A DNA stretch of 64,000 nt from contig JABWDB010000015.1 of the NCBI GenBank assembly GCA_019614645.1, positions 372,001 through 436,000 of the forward strand. The letters are read 5' to 3'. Each line of letters begins with the position of its first letter. Position 1 is the first letter of the stretch. Position numbers and translations under genes: made by a program. Source of the stretch: Stratiolaelaps scimitus (taxonomy: Eukaryota; Arthropoda; Arachnida; Mesostigmata; Laelapidae). Below are positions 38,362 through 49,751 of the stretch, piece by piece. The notes beneath the pieces were generated by a model, which saw only the letters and a list, made by a program, of their open reading frames with translations, did not search any database and was not told the DNA's origin.

Positions 38362-38697
38362 TCATTTGTGATTGGCGCTCGCTTCTCCTTTGGACGCTGC
38401 CACTGTTCCTCTGTTATTTCGCGCCACTCTCTCTCTCTCTCTGTGGACCCTGCTCTGTCCGATGCTGGTTGCCCCATATGATTCATTGATTAGCGCTACG
38501 ATTTTCGATCGATCCAATTTTCTGGTTCCTGGCCGCTTGGTTTGTAGTGCTTCTCGGTCAGCAGCTACCGACAGCTGCTTTTCGCACAGGATCTCGCTCG
38601 TGATCAAACACTGAGGCATGTATATGCATACCCCGCTGCCCCTTCCTTCTATAGTAAACGTTCGGATATGTCCACCGGTGCCGCAAACGTCACTCAT
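38362..38697 (-). CDS. Possible small ORF, 111 codons, unrecognised
   Basis: An ATG at 38697 opens a minus-strand frame to a stop at 38362. The middle (RKLDRSKIVALINESYGATS) and the basic tail look protein-like. No intron is needed. Part of the antisense frame is also open. It could be a small gene, an exon or chance. Confidence 0.22.
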   Translation of the reverse strand: MSDVCGTGGHIRTFTIEGRGSGVCIYMPQCLITSEILCEKQLSVAADREALQTKRPGTRKLDRSKIVALINESYGATSIGQSRVHRERERVARNNRGTVAASKGEASANHK

Positions 38698-40152
38698 TAG
38701 ACTGGCCGCTTCTGGACCGCACCTTCGCCTGCTACCGATCCGGTGAGGTGATAAGTTTCGTCGTACCTGGACGACCCCCCCCCGCTAACATCATCAGCCG
38801 CTGAGCGGGGCGATAACCAAAACGCTATCCCGCAGCCGAAAGTCCTACGACGAAAGTGGTTGTCGTAACCCAGATTACCACCACGAATAGGCGGACCCGA
38901 ATACATGCGCGATTGTGCGGGTGCTGTCACCCAGTCGATGTGCAGCTGCTGCAGAGCTGTGCAGCTTCGTTTGACAGGTGGCCGATGGTGAAAGTTTCAT
39001 ACGTGGATAGATACGTAATGTATGTATAGCCGACAGGTATACCACACGCATCGTGGCGAGCTGACCACGTCGATATGGTTCGCGTCCGTCGATCAGGTAG
39101 CCAGCGAATCGGGGAGAGGAAAAAATTAATGATATGTGTAATACGCTTTGCCCCGCCGCCGCCGCCCCCCCACCCCCCCATCTCGGGTGGTGTCGGTCTA
39201 TTGATGGACAATTGGCGTTCGCCAAACTCTTGCTGTTTTTTTTGTTGTTGCTCTTGAACGACGCCGGGTGAATTATCACCCGGAGAAGTTACAGAGTTTC
39301 CGCTGGCTCGTTTCGGATTTTTCGATAACAACGGGACAGAATGTTGGCGGAGCGCCAGCCGTTATGTATCGATCGGGGTCCTCGAATGGCCGACGGTGAA
39401 ATCATACCGTGGCATGCCATAGTATAATCGCATTGAGGCGGTCGTGTCCAGCGTAATTCGGCATCAAAAATATCCGAGGTGAGATCACAATCACCGCTGA
39501 GGCGTGCGTATGGCGGCATCGGTACACTCTGTCCAGCAGATGTGCCTCTAGGCGTATCGACATCTCTGATGGAAACGATATTTCTACATCGCGTCGAGAA
39601 CGAGTCATCACTTCGCAGCGTTGCCCATCTCGCAGAGCACAAGGCTGCTAGCCAGGCTCCACTAGCCAGCTCGGACAATGCAATGTTTTCATAACAAGCT
39701 ACAACCCACGCCGGCATCATCGTCATCATATCACAACGCGACTCCGCCCGCTCGATCTATCGGGCAGAGTTTCTCTGCTCGCGGGCGAGACGGCTGGCAG
39801 ACAGACGCTCACAGAGGGAATGCTGAACGGCAGCATCCTGTCTGCGAATTCGATGACCATAATCATGTTCCCAGTCAATTCCTACTGTAGCTCTCCTACG
39901 TATGCCTCACTATACGTTCCCCTCTGGTGATCTCGCGATACGTACGTAAGAAGTCCCTGCTGTTTTTCCCTCTCCATTGGATTGTATTGTCTCTACGCCG
40001 TTGCCCACCGTCGCCTGCTCCCGGCGACCCCGTTCACATAACGCGCGCACGAGGGCATCCGTGTCGCTGCCTCTGTCGAATCGCGCCGGGACACTTCTCG
40101 GTGGAGAGAGGGAGAGAGGGGACTGACATTTGAAAAATCCGGCCGCGCTCAC
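38698..40152. other. No recognised gene
   Basis: Minus-strand frames at 39729-39289 and 39331-38927 are open and partly protein-like (for example a Gln/Lys-rich stretch near 39240), but no splice chain to the candidate exon at 40153-40469 could be made. Confidence 0.35.
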
Positions 40153-40469
40153 CTCTCCCTTCATTGGGATGCCATCGGCATCGATTCCGTCGGTGCGCAG
40201 CTGTCGATAGCAGCGGACACGAGCGTTCGGGCCAGGCCTTCGCCGTCGGTCGTTGCTCGGGCACTTGGCGAATTCTTCGGCGATTGGCTCGCGGCCGCCA
40301 CTGCCGCCGCCGCCACCGCCGATGCTGCTGTTGAGTCTTCGGCACTCGTTCGCTCTCGAAGCATCGAACGACGACGCGGCTTGACGCGTCGGCGACGCTA
40401 CGCAGGCGGGCCGAAGCACGCGTCCGCGAAGCGCCCTGCCATCCTTCCAAGGAGGATTCTCCTTGTCAA
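40153..40469 (-). CDS. Possible internal exon, unrecognised product
   Basis: On the minus strand a frame reads VDKENPPWKDGRALRGRV, a Gly run, REPIAEEFAKCPSNDRRRR and ADGIPMKGE, then meets a consensus donor GGGAGAG|GTGAGC at 40153/40152. The left border is less sure: cacag at 40470 is a possible acceptor, with better pyrimidine tracts 40-60 bases farther upstream that do not keep the frame. Overlapping frames are open because of high GC. Coding looks likely, but the function is unknown. Confidence 0.3.
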
Positions 40470-42698
40470 CTGTGTCGATTGACCGGGTTCACTAACGGAG
40501 AATGCTCCTGCAGGAGAATGCAGCAGCAAAAAGAGGAGACTGAAAGAAAAAAAGAGGAGCAGGAGCTGGCTAACGAAAGCGTGCGTTTGACTTCGCGATC
40601 TTGACCCGTGGCCGCCGCCGCCGCGGACGTCACTACCACCACAGTCGTAGTGTTGTGGCAGCCGCGATCAGCTACCGGGGATGGCGGCAGAACGCAGCTA
40701 AGCGGCTCCGTCGCTACGAGACACATTCTTTGGTGGAATGAATCCGTCTCTCCCCATGTACCAGTGGACGTATGAACAACGTAGAACCATGGACTGTGGG
40801 TAGAACTATTTATTATCGCTAGCGTGGCGCTCATCGACAACATGTATAATATTACTTATTTGACTGGCACTGCGCGCGGGCAGACACTGATCCAAAATAT
40901 TATGTTGTTGTTCTTGTTGTTGAACAACATGTATTTTTATGAATACCAGACAATTAAAAGCCACGAGAGACAATCGGTCGGCGCGGACGAATCTGGCAGG
41001 AGGGAGAGAGACAGAGAGAAAAATCGAGTTCCCACCGTTCGCAGGATTGCGACTTGCGTATGAGCACATGGGGAATTCTATATAAAATCATGGCAAATCA
41101 GATGATGGGAAATTATCACTATCAGGCGGTGTGTACCAGACGTGAGACTCGCGCCTTCAATCTGTCCACCAGAACTGAAACACTTCGGAGAGGATAAGCG
41201 TCCACAGTGGCATCGGACATCACTGCGGACCTCATTACGTCACAGCTACGGTCTGCGTTAGATGGCGGCTTCGCCCGGCCGCGTCCGGTGCCAATCGCCA
41301 GTTTCCCCTTCGAGTTATCGATTGTATGGGGAAATTTTTTGAGTACTACTTGTCACCTTGTGGTGCTGCTTTTTTTTCGTGGGACCCAGTGGGACGCAGG
41401 AATTATTACCACTGTTTTTAGTCGCTTTCGGTTGCCTCGCTCACTAACGTCAAATGTATTTCTTGCTTCGGTCGTCAGGTCAGCCATTGTGTCAGCGTTC
41501 GACTGTGCGAGAAGGAACTGAAGTACGAACGAGACAAACACGTTGCTGTTGTTGTTGCTGCTGCTGCTGTTGCTGTTGTATAGCTTCAGCGATGTGAGGC
41601 TCGTGATCAGTTAGGTTTTCCGATTGGCTATTGCGTGATAGAGACGGACGTCAGAGATGGTGAGGCCCCCCGAGCTGTCTCAGATCAGCGAAAACCAGAT
41701 CCTGAACCGGGTGAGCGTACCGCCGGCACACTGACATCCGCGCGCATCGGTCCAGCGGAACTCACAGGTTAGTGAATGCTTCTGTACGGACACTCGTAGT
41801 ACGACTGTAGCATGGCATAGGTCGCCCCGTACACGCAGGGTCGTTCAGAACGCGCGAAAAGTGAAACGCTTCGAAGTCGGCGTTTACGGTTGCCTGTGGC
41901 GATGTTCGGCCTGAGACAGGTGACTGTTTGAATGGGTGTGCGGTGTTGTGTGCCGTCGTCAATGAAAGCACGCGAAACAGGAAGGAAATACGAAGGCTTT
42001 TGAAAGCCTGATGACTCGCTCCATGGGAAAGGTGTTCAGTAGGAAGCAGGCGCCTGCGACTATCGACGATCTCGTGGCGCGCATTTCAACTTGTATTGCG
42101 TCAGTGTCAGGACAATGCAGGGGTTACGATGTACAGGGGCCACCATCGTCATACTGGGAAAAATAGAGGAGGTGTTTGCTTCTCTACCGGGATAATCGGA
42201 CCACAAGGTTTGAGGAATAAAGAGAGCGAGAGAGAGAGTGTTTTTCGGTGTGTCTGGAGACAACTACACCAGGCCGCCTCCGCCGTCTTTGCCACCACCG
42301 ACCTGCTGGGCTAAGCATTGACGCTGTTCCGCTAACCCCTCCCATACGTCCGAGTCGGTTGGCATGATGATGGGGCGGGTGTATCGTTGCAATCGTAAAA
42401 AGCGCGAAACAAAGTCCACTTTGTGACGCCGTCGCAGGAGTCCAAGTGGCCCAGAAGAATTCATCGTAGTAGTTAGTAAGGGCTATCCCTCATAAAGGCG
42501 TGAGTCCTACTGTTATTGCAGACGACAGCGAAAAGCGGGAGTAGACAACGAAACGCGAACGGGCCAGGAACGAAGGTAAAGTTCGCTTCGCCTTGTAGGG
42601 CCGCCGCCGAGCGGAAGATGGCCCCTGAAAGTGGCACCACCCACTTCTATTAGATGATATTTAGCCATTCGAAGCCCACGCCCAGCTGTGCCCCGCAG
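40470..42698. other. No recognised gene
   Basis: It contains (GTT)/(CTG)n at 41542-41580, (CT)-rich minus-strand tracts near 40510-40560 and (GA)n at 42224-42240. No family is recognised. Confidence 0.4.
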
Positions 42699-42794
42699 GC
42701 AAACACTCCGCGATGGATAAGGAACACCACGATGGTGGTGACGGCGATGCTGGCGAAGCGGCGAACAAGCGAAGGGAGTCTTCGCTCTTAAGAG
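42699..42794 (+). CDS. Possible first coding exon of an unrecognised gene
   Basis: The stretch is bounded by a good acceptor (cagctgtgccccgcag) at 42698 and a good donor AAGAG|GTGAGA at 42794/42795. An ATG at 42713 (context gcgATGG) would start MDKEHHDGGDGDAGEAANKR and then RESSLLR, ending in phase 1. The codon after the donor runs into a stop, as expected for an intron. The acidic and basic composition suits an N-terminal nuclear-type tail, but that is only an impression. Confidence 0.3.
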
Positions 42795-42924
42795 GTGAGA
42801 AGTAGCGCGAAGCCCCACTCCCCTTCGTGCGCTACCCCTGCGGGCACCCCCAGTCGCTCGCACCCCCCACGGTCGCCTTCACCGACACGAGATCTGCCCT
42901 ATTGCTCTACGCATGATTGCTGAG

Positions 42925-43051
42925 GTCTACCTAACACGAATGAACGCCAAGTGGCAGGCGCGGCCGCGCGACGGCGTGCGCGGTCGGGGGCAACGACAAC
43001 AACAGCCGCAGCAGGAACAGGCGAGTACTTCGTCAGCGGAGGGCGGCGACG
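42925..43051 (+). CDS. Possible second exon of the same unrecognised gene
   Basis: The acceptor (ctacgcatgattgctgag) at 42924 and the donor GGCGACG|GTGAGG at 43051/43052 enclose 127 bases. Joined to the exon at 42713-42794 (phase 1) the frame is open for 41 codons, through an Ala/Arg and a Thr run to TGEYFVSGGRR, and leaves phase 2. The matching phase across a 130-base intron is the main support. The next exon was not found. Confidence 0.25.
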
Positions 43052-43090
43052 GTGAGGTGGGATGCGAAGATCGCCGAAGATCGAAAGCGT

Positions 43091-43331
43091 CTAATGTTCG
43101 CTGAGTGGCGGAGCGGCTGGCAAGTCCGCAGCGTCTGACGATCTAACATCGTGGAACGTAGATGCGCGCTCTAGCGTTTGTGCGTGAGTAGCCGGCCCTC
43201 TCGATGAAGTGGACCTCTCGGTCACGCGAGCTCGCGACAGGCCGACCGATACAAGTGGAGATGAAGTCTTGTGACTAAGCACCTCTCCGTCTGTTACAAG
43301 CACCCGACGGCCAGCGACGTCTATCCGTTTA
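43091..43331 (-). CDS. Possible terminal exon, unrecognised
   Basis: On the minus strand, after a possible acceptor (cagagcccacag) at 43332, the frame reads KRIDVAGRRVLVTDGEVLSH and on to DAADLPAAPPLSEH and TAG. Ser/Thr/Arg-rich but not repetitive. A further frame at 43538-43321 (from MKCSPRVNYILEG) is also protein-like, but no phase-compatible join was found. The stretch lies 39 bases from a plus-strand candidate exon, so at most one strand may be real. Confidence 0.25.
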
Positions 43332-45778
43332 CTGTGGGCTCTGCTGCTGTCCGCCAGCAGATATATGTATACATATAAACAGCAACAACAACGATGATGA
43401 GTTCGGCGTCAGCGCAACGCGCACTGGACCTCGTGGCATCGAGTCGCCTGACTCTGCACGAAACACTTCGGCATCTTCGAAGCAGTTGTTGGCTGTAACA
43501 CCCTCGAGGATATAATTTACACGAGGCGAACATTTCATCGACGAACGAAGCGCGGACAGCTAAGCAAAGTGTCTTTAGCCGCAGGCAGCGTTGTCGTTAG
43601 CCGGGCATACCCAGCTCGTCCGTACGATAACGTCGAAAGAATGAATATCCAAGGTAGCGTCCGAACGTATCTTGTTGCTTTCTACTATGAGACATGTGTG
43701 TACACTGTTCTCTGAATCTACCTCTACTGTCACGGGTGACCCTGTGTAACTACTTCATACTGCTAAGCGAATCCATATTTCAGGTAGGGTTGATCATCGC
43801 TCGAGGTCGTGATCTATGCTGGCAGATAGACGAGTCGTATGATGGGGGCCTGCTGCAAAACTCGTCAAAATGCCATGGATGTTCGTTCGCATGCGCTTTG
43901 ATTCTGCAGCTGCTGCCGCCATCAGCTTAATTATTATTATTATTATTATTATCGACAGTAACACTTTTCGTAATATTCCTGCATTAATAGAAATTCCATG
44001 TTAATGATGACACTTTCATCGAAACAGAAAAAGCATCGAACAGTCTACAAGCGACCGACACATACCACCCGACCTGAGTATGCATTCGATCTCACGCAGA
44101 TCGAATGATAGCGCTCATGAGCGAGCGCCGGTTATCATCGGGCAAGCATCGAGTCACATCATCTTGACTGCGAAATTGGCCAATAATAATAATAATAACA
44201 GGTATATATATATATATATATACCTATTAGGACATTTTGAAGTCGACATAACGAATCCAGATAGAACACAGCTGATGGCTGTGATACAGAGTCGCCAATC
44301 GTCGTCACCTCGAGTCGGTGACGAGTATCGGCGCACTGTCGTTGTACCGCTGACCGAGACGATACTGCGGCCCGCCGATGGCTGCGCCGTTGACGGCTAG
44401 ATATGAGCGTCAAGCATCACAATCGTTGATCGTGCATACGACCACGCACCCAGCGTTCAACAACATCACCAGCAGGCCACACATCGCAGCTGGCGCAGGA
44501 GCCAGCATCGCGCAATGCATGCGATAGCAGCACAACATCAATAAAGTCCGCATTCAAAAGTATCGCTGGCGTATGTCGGCTGGCGATTCGTAGACGTACC
44601 AATGGTTACAGTAGATCCCGTAGCTGTAGTAGCGGTCATCGTCGTTGTGAAAGAGATCAGCAATGAAGATCAGCAATGGGCAGTTTATCAATGGATGCTC
44701 TGGCGGATGAGACGGAGCCTGACAACAATACACGTATTATAATCTCCCTGCCGCGTAATTATGGTATCGTTCGTAATAGCCAACAGGAGAAAAAACATCC
44801 GCCTCGGACGGAAGTGCTTACGCTTACGTAACACGTGCCATGCGTCCACGTCGAGCGGCGGGCTGCGACGACACGGTGCATTCGTTCTTATGCATAACGT
44901 ACTCATCATAAAAATGAAATGGGAACTATTTTTGGCTAGTTTCACTTCGTGTTCTTCTGCGAGAAGTCCGTACGGATCATTTGGTGAGGCGGTCGATTTC
45001 ATTGATGTATAATAGAATCGAAAGAAGGCATATGAGCAAGGGACAATGTGTCGTGTACAGATGCATTGGTTGGTTCTTCGTTGTCCCGCATTTTGTAGAT
45101 TGGGCGACTGGCGATTAATTTGGAGAATTGCTTATCTCGAGTTGACAACACCAGCGCCATTTTGCTGTCAATAGCTATAATCGATAACAACGAGAGATAA
45201 CATGAGACCGACGACCTGGCGCCGATCTGAGATCGATCCCCAAAAATACCCCGCCCTCAACCTTCCAGGTCAGCCAGTTCTCTTTACGTCGGCAACCTGC
45301 ACGCTGAGCCAACGTGCTCAACGCCTGCAGGCTGCATCTGAATCACACGGGGCTGGTTGGTTTGTGCACTTGCTATGTGTTCATATTTTTCAAGGTTAAC
45401 AGGTCATTAGGCTGGGAGCAACTGCTACTATGTCTCAGGTAGGTTACCCAGTGTGGTAACGACCTTTGGAGCTCACATTTGCCACAGTTCAGGCTCGGGC
45501 GCAACGAAAGAATCACGACTGCCTTGTTGAAAAGTTTGCTCTTACTTTGTCAAGCAGACCGTTGCGTGATGACAGGGTTACCAACGACGTCAATCAGGTC
45601 GAGTCCAAGAGCGATTGATAGCTTACGGTCCGATCTTAAGATGATCTCGGCGTCTATACGCTCGTAACAGAGCTCGTTTGAGAGCGAATAATCTCAACCC
45701 CACAAAATCATCTCATCTCATAAAGAAAATGAAAAAAAAATATATATATATATATATTATTCACCTCACTAATCACAG
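43332..45778. other. No recognised gene
   Basis: (ATT)n at 43928-43952, a TA palindrome at about 44202-44225 and overlapping frames on both strands at 44.7-45.0 kb without a recognised family. Confidence 0.4.
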
Positions 45779-45953
45779 GAGACAATATATGAATGTTCAT
45801 CAAGTCATCTTGTTCCCCAAGGCGCATTCCTCGAAGGATTCGGGTCGCCCATTGGCGACTGGCGAGCGATCCAACGAGATCAACCGCCCGCCCTTTTCAG
45901 TTGGTTACAGCCCACCCCCGAGTGGATCCTATTCCCCCATTCATCCCCAGTGA
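45779..45953 (+). CDS. Possible terminal exon with Pro/Ser-rich tail, unrecognised
   Basis: A good acceptor with a branch-like CTAAT (cacctcactaatcacag) ends at 45778. The frame then reads RQYMNVHQVILFPKAHSSKD, then GERSNEINRPPFSVGYSPPP and ends SPIHPQ, TGA. Low repeat content and natural codon use make this one of the better candidates. The product is unknown and no upstream exon is assigned. Confidence 0.32.
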
Positions 45954-48637
45954 CAGCATCCTCGATTGCTTGGCCGAAAAGATCGTTTTTCGTCGACCTT
46001 TGGAAGCGCTTGCTTTCGTGTGATTTTGTGTTTCGCGGCGTGTTCGACAGGTTGGCTCATCGTCGCTAGCCGGCCTCCAGCCACCTAACGACCTGTATTC
46101 AACGCTACGGTAGCTGTCGTAGCTGCTGCCGAGCCATTTTCGAGCAGCTTAGGAGGCACGATACGAATCGCTTGCTGTAGCGAGAATAATCCGCCAAACA
46201 GCGTTCTCTTCCCATAGTTCCATAAGCTCCCCGGGCGCATGGTTTCTCGACGGGGCGGCAGCGGCGGCAGGAGGCAACATTCCTAACCGACAAATCAGTA
46301 CAAATCGCCTGTAGTCTCCACAGTAGTTCGCGAGTGGTTCGCCCCGCAACGATCAGCTTTAACTGAAAAGCCACCATAGGCGACAATGGAGTTGCTAATG
46401 CCTCTCCTTAATCCTCGTCTAGATTACGGTGCAGTCAAGCACCGATTTGTGCTACACATCGAAACAACAATCTATATTAAGCTCTACACCGACTCTGCCC
46501 CCGTTGTATGGTCACTATTCAAACAAAGTCCACTCTGTCTACGATTGCTTGCTATTTGAATTTCGCTGATTTTTACGCGAAATCCTTCGTTCATTAGTTT
46601 TGGTAAATGATTCTACCGAAACGTCTCGTTTGCGCTCGCCTTCAAGTCATTGGTTGTCATCACCATTTTGTCAGGTTGCAAACACAACTGAGAATGAGTG
46701 GATTCGAGTTGGGCACGTTTCGTTGTGAATTCATCGATTTGATATAACGAATACATTAATAATGTGAACAAAACGCCTTCTCCAGTGAATCCGGATCGGT
46801 GGAAAACGCATTTGTTCATTCATCCCGTATACATAAGTCTGTCATTGATCTGCAGCGTGTCTTATATTTAATAGCCCATTTCTATACGTTGTATACGTTC
46901 CCGTTGTTAGCGGTTGCCCGCTGTAACCTGTAGAATTCGATGTCGTGAATTCAAATACGTCCACATACGTCTTTTGCTAATTGCTCTATCGTCGGCGGGA
47001 TTATTACGTACGGCTTTTCTATATGCAGTTTCGACACCGCTCGTCGTCTATTGTGTATCACGATTTGGCCGTGTCGTCACCACCCTTGTGTTCTTATCTG
47101 ACAACGCGTTGTGCCTTGTTCTCTATTGTGCTCTATGATATCTGTAGCTCAGGTGTCATAATGTCCCCAATCGTCGACAGCCCAACCGCTTCGTAACCTC
47201 CCTCTCCGCCCCAGCACTATGCGCTAGGAAGTTTTACAGACTCCGAGAACTTTTGATATCTTGTGATATTATAGATGCTACATTCTAGCTGCTGCTCAGA
47301 AATTGCGCACACAAAAAATCGTTATCCTCACCGCTATTGGTCCCCAGAAATGCTACCATCAATTGTAGGCTACTCATCGACTGTCGCGCTGGCGGTAGTT
47401 GTGGATGCACCGTAACCGGTGCAGCGAATGGGCGGGCCGCCCAAGCGTACGACGCCCACCTGGACCTAATTGGACAGCCAAACCTAAGAGGTTTAAAACG
47501 CTTCAATCTGCAACACCCGCTAAGTGAAACTGCTGAAGCTCTCGACAGAACGACCTTGACAATTACAGCCGCCTCTGCCGGCGCCGCACCGATGCGAGCA
47601 TTGACATTTGTTTGAGCACCCTCACATCGGTAACGTGTCGAATCGGCCAGGCCCGAGATCAACGGCCATTTCAATCTGTCAAACGTATGTATTCTCTCTC
47701 TCTCTCTCTCTATCTCTCTCGCTCTCCCGCTCTCCCGAAACCTAGGCGCCGGGAACGTCTAGCTGAAATCCACGACGTGACGCCTCGTCAACACATCGAC
47801 TTCCACAAGGCCACTTAGTTACATGACTCGAAATTCGTCCAGGTGCGCAAAACAAATCCCCCCACTCTCAGCCAAATAACGCCGACAGCCTCCAATCAAT
47901 AGGCGATCCGAGTGAATGTATCTGTCCTCTCAAAGGTCGCCTGTGAGTGTGTGCGCGCGCGTGATTCATGTCAATAGTAAATGACACAATTGAATTTCGT
48001 ACGTCGTAGAAGGGCGCTAAAGTGTAACCACCCGAGCGGATGTCGTCGTTCTGCTAGCTGCCTTTAGATTATATGGCAGCTCCGTTGAAAATAGCGAGAG
48101 AGAGAGAGAGATATGTGGCGAGACAAAGAGGGAGAGAGCATGTATCGATGGTTGGCTACGCAAATCGAGGTATACACCTGACACATTCGCTGGCGTCGCG
48201 CTTTTCGTCCGCGCTCGATTTTTTGTTGCCTGCCGAATTGTGATTCGGATGACATAGTGAAGGTCGGCGCCCCGGCGGCCGAGACGGCAGTTATACTACA
48301 TTCACGATCTAGTCAGTGTCCACTATGACTTTCGTCAGCCGGGCGAACAGGCGGACGTTAGAAACGTCCTGTCCGCTGCTGGATAAATCCTATCGATATC
48401 GACGTGTGGGATAAACGCGAAGATGAGGCCTTTGTCGACGAAAATTGCGGCGTCGTTCACGCCAACGCTGTCCGCAAAATTCAGATATATATATATATAT
48501 TGTACATCATATATACAAACACAGACGGTTCACAGGGGGCAGCAGGCAAGAGGATCGGGCACATTCGCCGGTGTCAGCAAGGTTTGATCTGTTGATTGTT
48601 GCTTGCGGCGCGTCTAGTGGATCCAGTGGGTATAATA

Positions 48638-48642
<5 letters not shown>

Positions 48643-48717
<75 letters not shown>
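48643..48717. repeat. (TA)n microsatellite
   Basis: About 75 bases of pure TA repeat. Confidence 0.96.
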
Positions 48718-48718
<1 letters not shown>

Positions 48719-49436
48719 CGGACGCGCGCGCATGTTCATCCGTGAAATGACAGAGCCTGGCCGCAGCTGGCCCCGACCACTGCTGGGAACAGAGCCAAAG
48801 CCGCTGTCCGATACCGGGAGAAAATCGCGTTGAAACAATATCAGCAGTCCGCAATAGGCCCGCAATGGTCCCCGCCGCCAGCTCAGATCAGAGAAGGATG
48901 ATCGAGTCATGAAAGGCAAACATCGTGCACACCACACACACGGTGTGCCTTTCACACGGTGTGCTTTTGTCCACCGCCGAATTCTAGTGCATATCAATTT
49001 TAGCAGCATTTTGACATTTGCATAACCCGATTCTACGATACGATTGTGCAAAGGGCAGAGCAGCGTAGCGCGGACCGAAGGGAACTTCGGACGGGCAGAT
49101 GAGGTGATGAGACAGTTATACGGAGCTGGGTACACGAACGCAGATCTCACACGTTGACAACAGCAACGACGACAACGACAACTGTACGATGAACGGGGCC
49201 AGCGGAAGCGGGCCAGTAAATACGCATTGTATTAGATCTTGGATTGCGTCAAGGTGTGTGCGTGCGCAAAAAGAAGAACACAACTCGACGAAATGATGAA
49301 CGAATGCGTGTGGACAAATTAACAAATAAACAATCAAGTGAATTCAAGTGAATTGTCTACCCTACATCATAGGTTGACCAACGGCAATCTGATGGTGTGG
49401 ATGATTTCGACGGACCGCGGATTGGTGAACAGCTGA

Positions 49437-49438
<2 letters not shown>

Positions 49439-49492
<54 letters not shown>

Positions 49493-49497
49493 TATAA
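49439..49497. repeat. (TA)n microsatellite
   Basis: About 59 bases of TA repeat with one ACAT interruption near 49487. Confidence 0.95.
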
Positions 49498-49568
49498 CAT
49501 ATATAGCATATATATGTGCATATGTATGTACGGATAAGCGACCTCTGCAGTGGGCATCTGTGTCTCTG

Positions 49569-49695
49569 GTGAGGGTAAAGGTTTATTGGTTTATTAAAAG
49601 AGCTGCAATTTGTGCAATGCTCAAGCTCTCTCATAAGGTTACCAGCGGTCCCCCGGCTTTTTGCTGCCAGAAACTTAGCCGTCCAAGCAACCGGC
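49569..49695 (-). repeat. SINE family A, near full-length copy
   Basis: The reverse complement reads GGCTAAGTTTCTGGCAGC, then TTATGAGAGAGCTTGAGCAT, ACAAATTGCAGCTCTTTTAA and an AATAAACCTTTACCCTCACC tail. The B box is decayed compared with 21239 and 57886. Confidence 0.68.
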
Positions 49696-49718
49696 GTAGA
49701 TCGAGCTCCTCCGCCGAT

Positions 49719-49751
<33 letters not shown>

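Larger units (their letters stand above)
45954..49568. other. No recognised gene
   Basis: (CT)n at 47695-47720, (GA)n near 48092-48110 and large TA arrays. Open frames at 47674-47285 (minus, 129 codons) and 47337-47615 (plus) oppose each other. A 178-codon minus frame at 49150-48614 runs into a TA array. None is recognised. Confidence 0.35.

Noticed and set aside
39289..39729. A 146-codon minus-strand frame as a gene
   Set aside because: All three minus frames and one plus frame are open over much of the span, with no splice border or family to choose between them.
49362..49751. A 129-codon minus-strand frame
   Set aside because: It consists of a (TC)n array read as Glu-Arg, a SINE and a TA array; no gene character.
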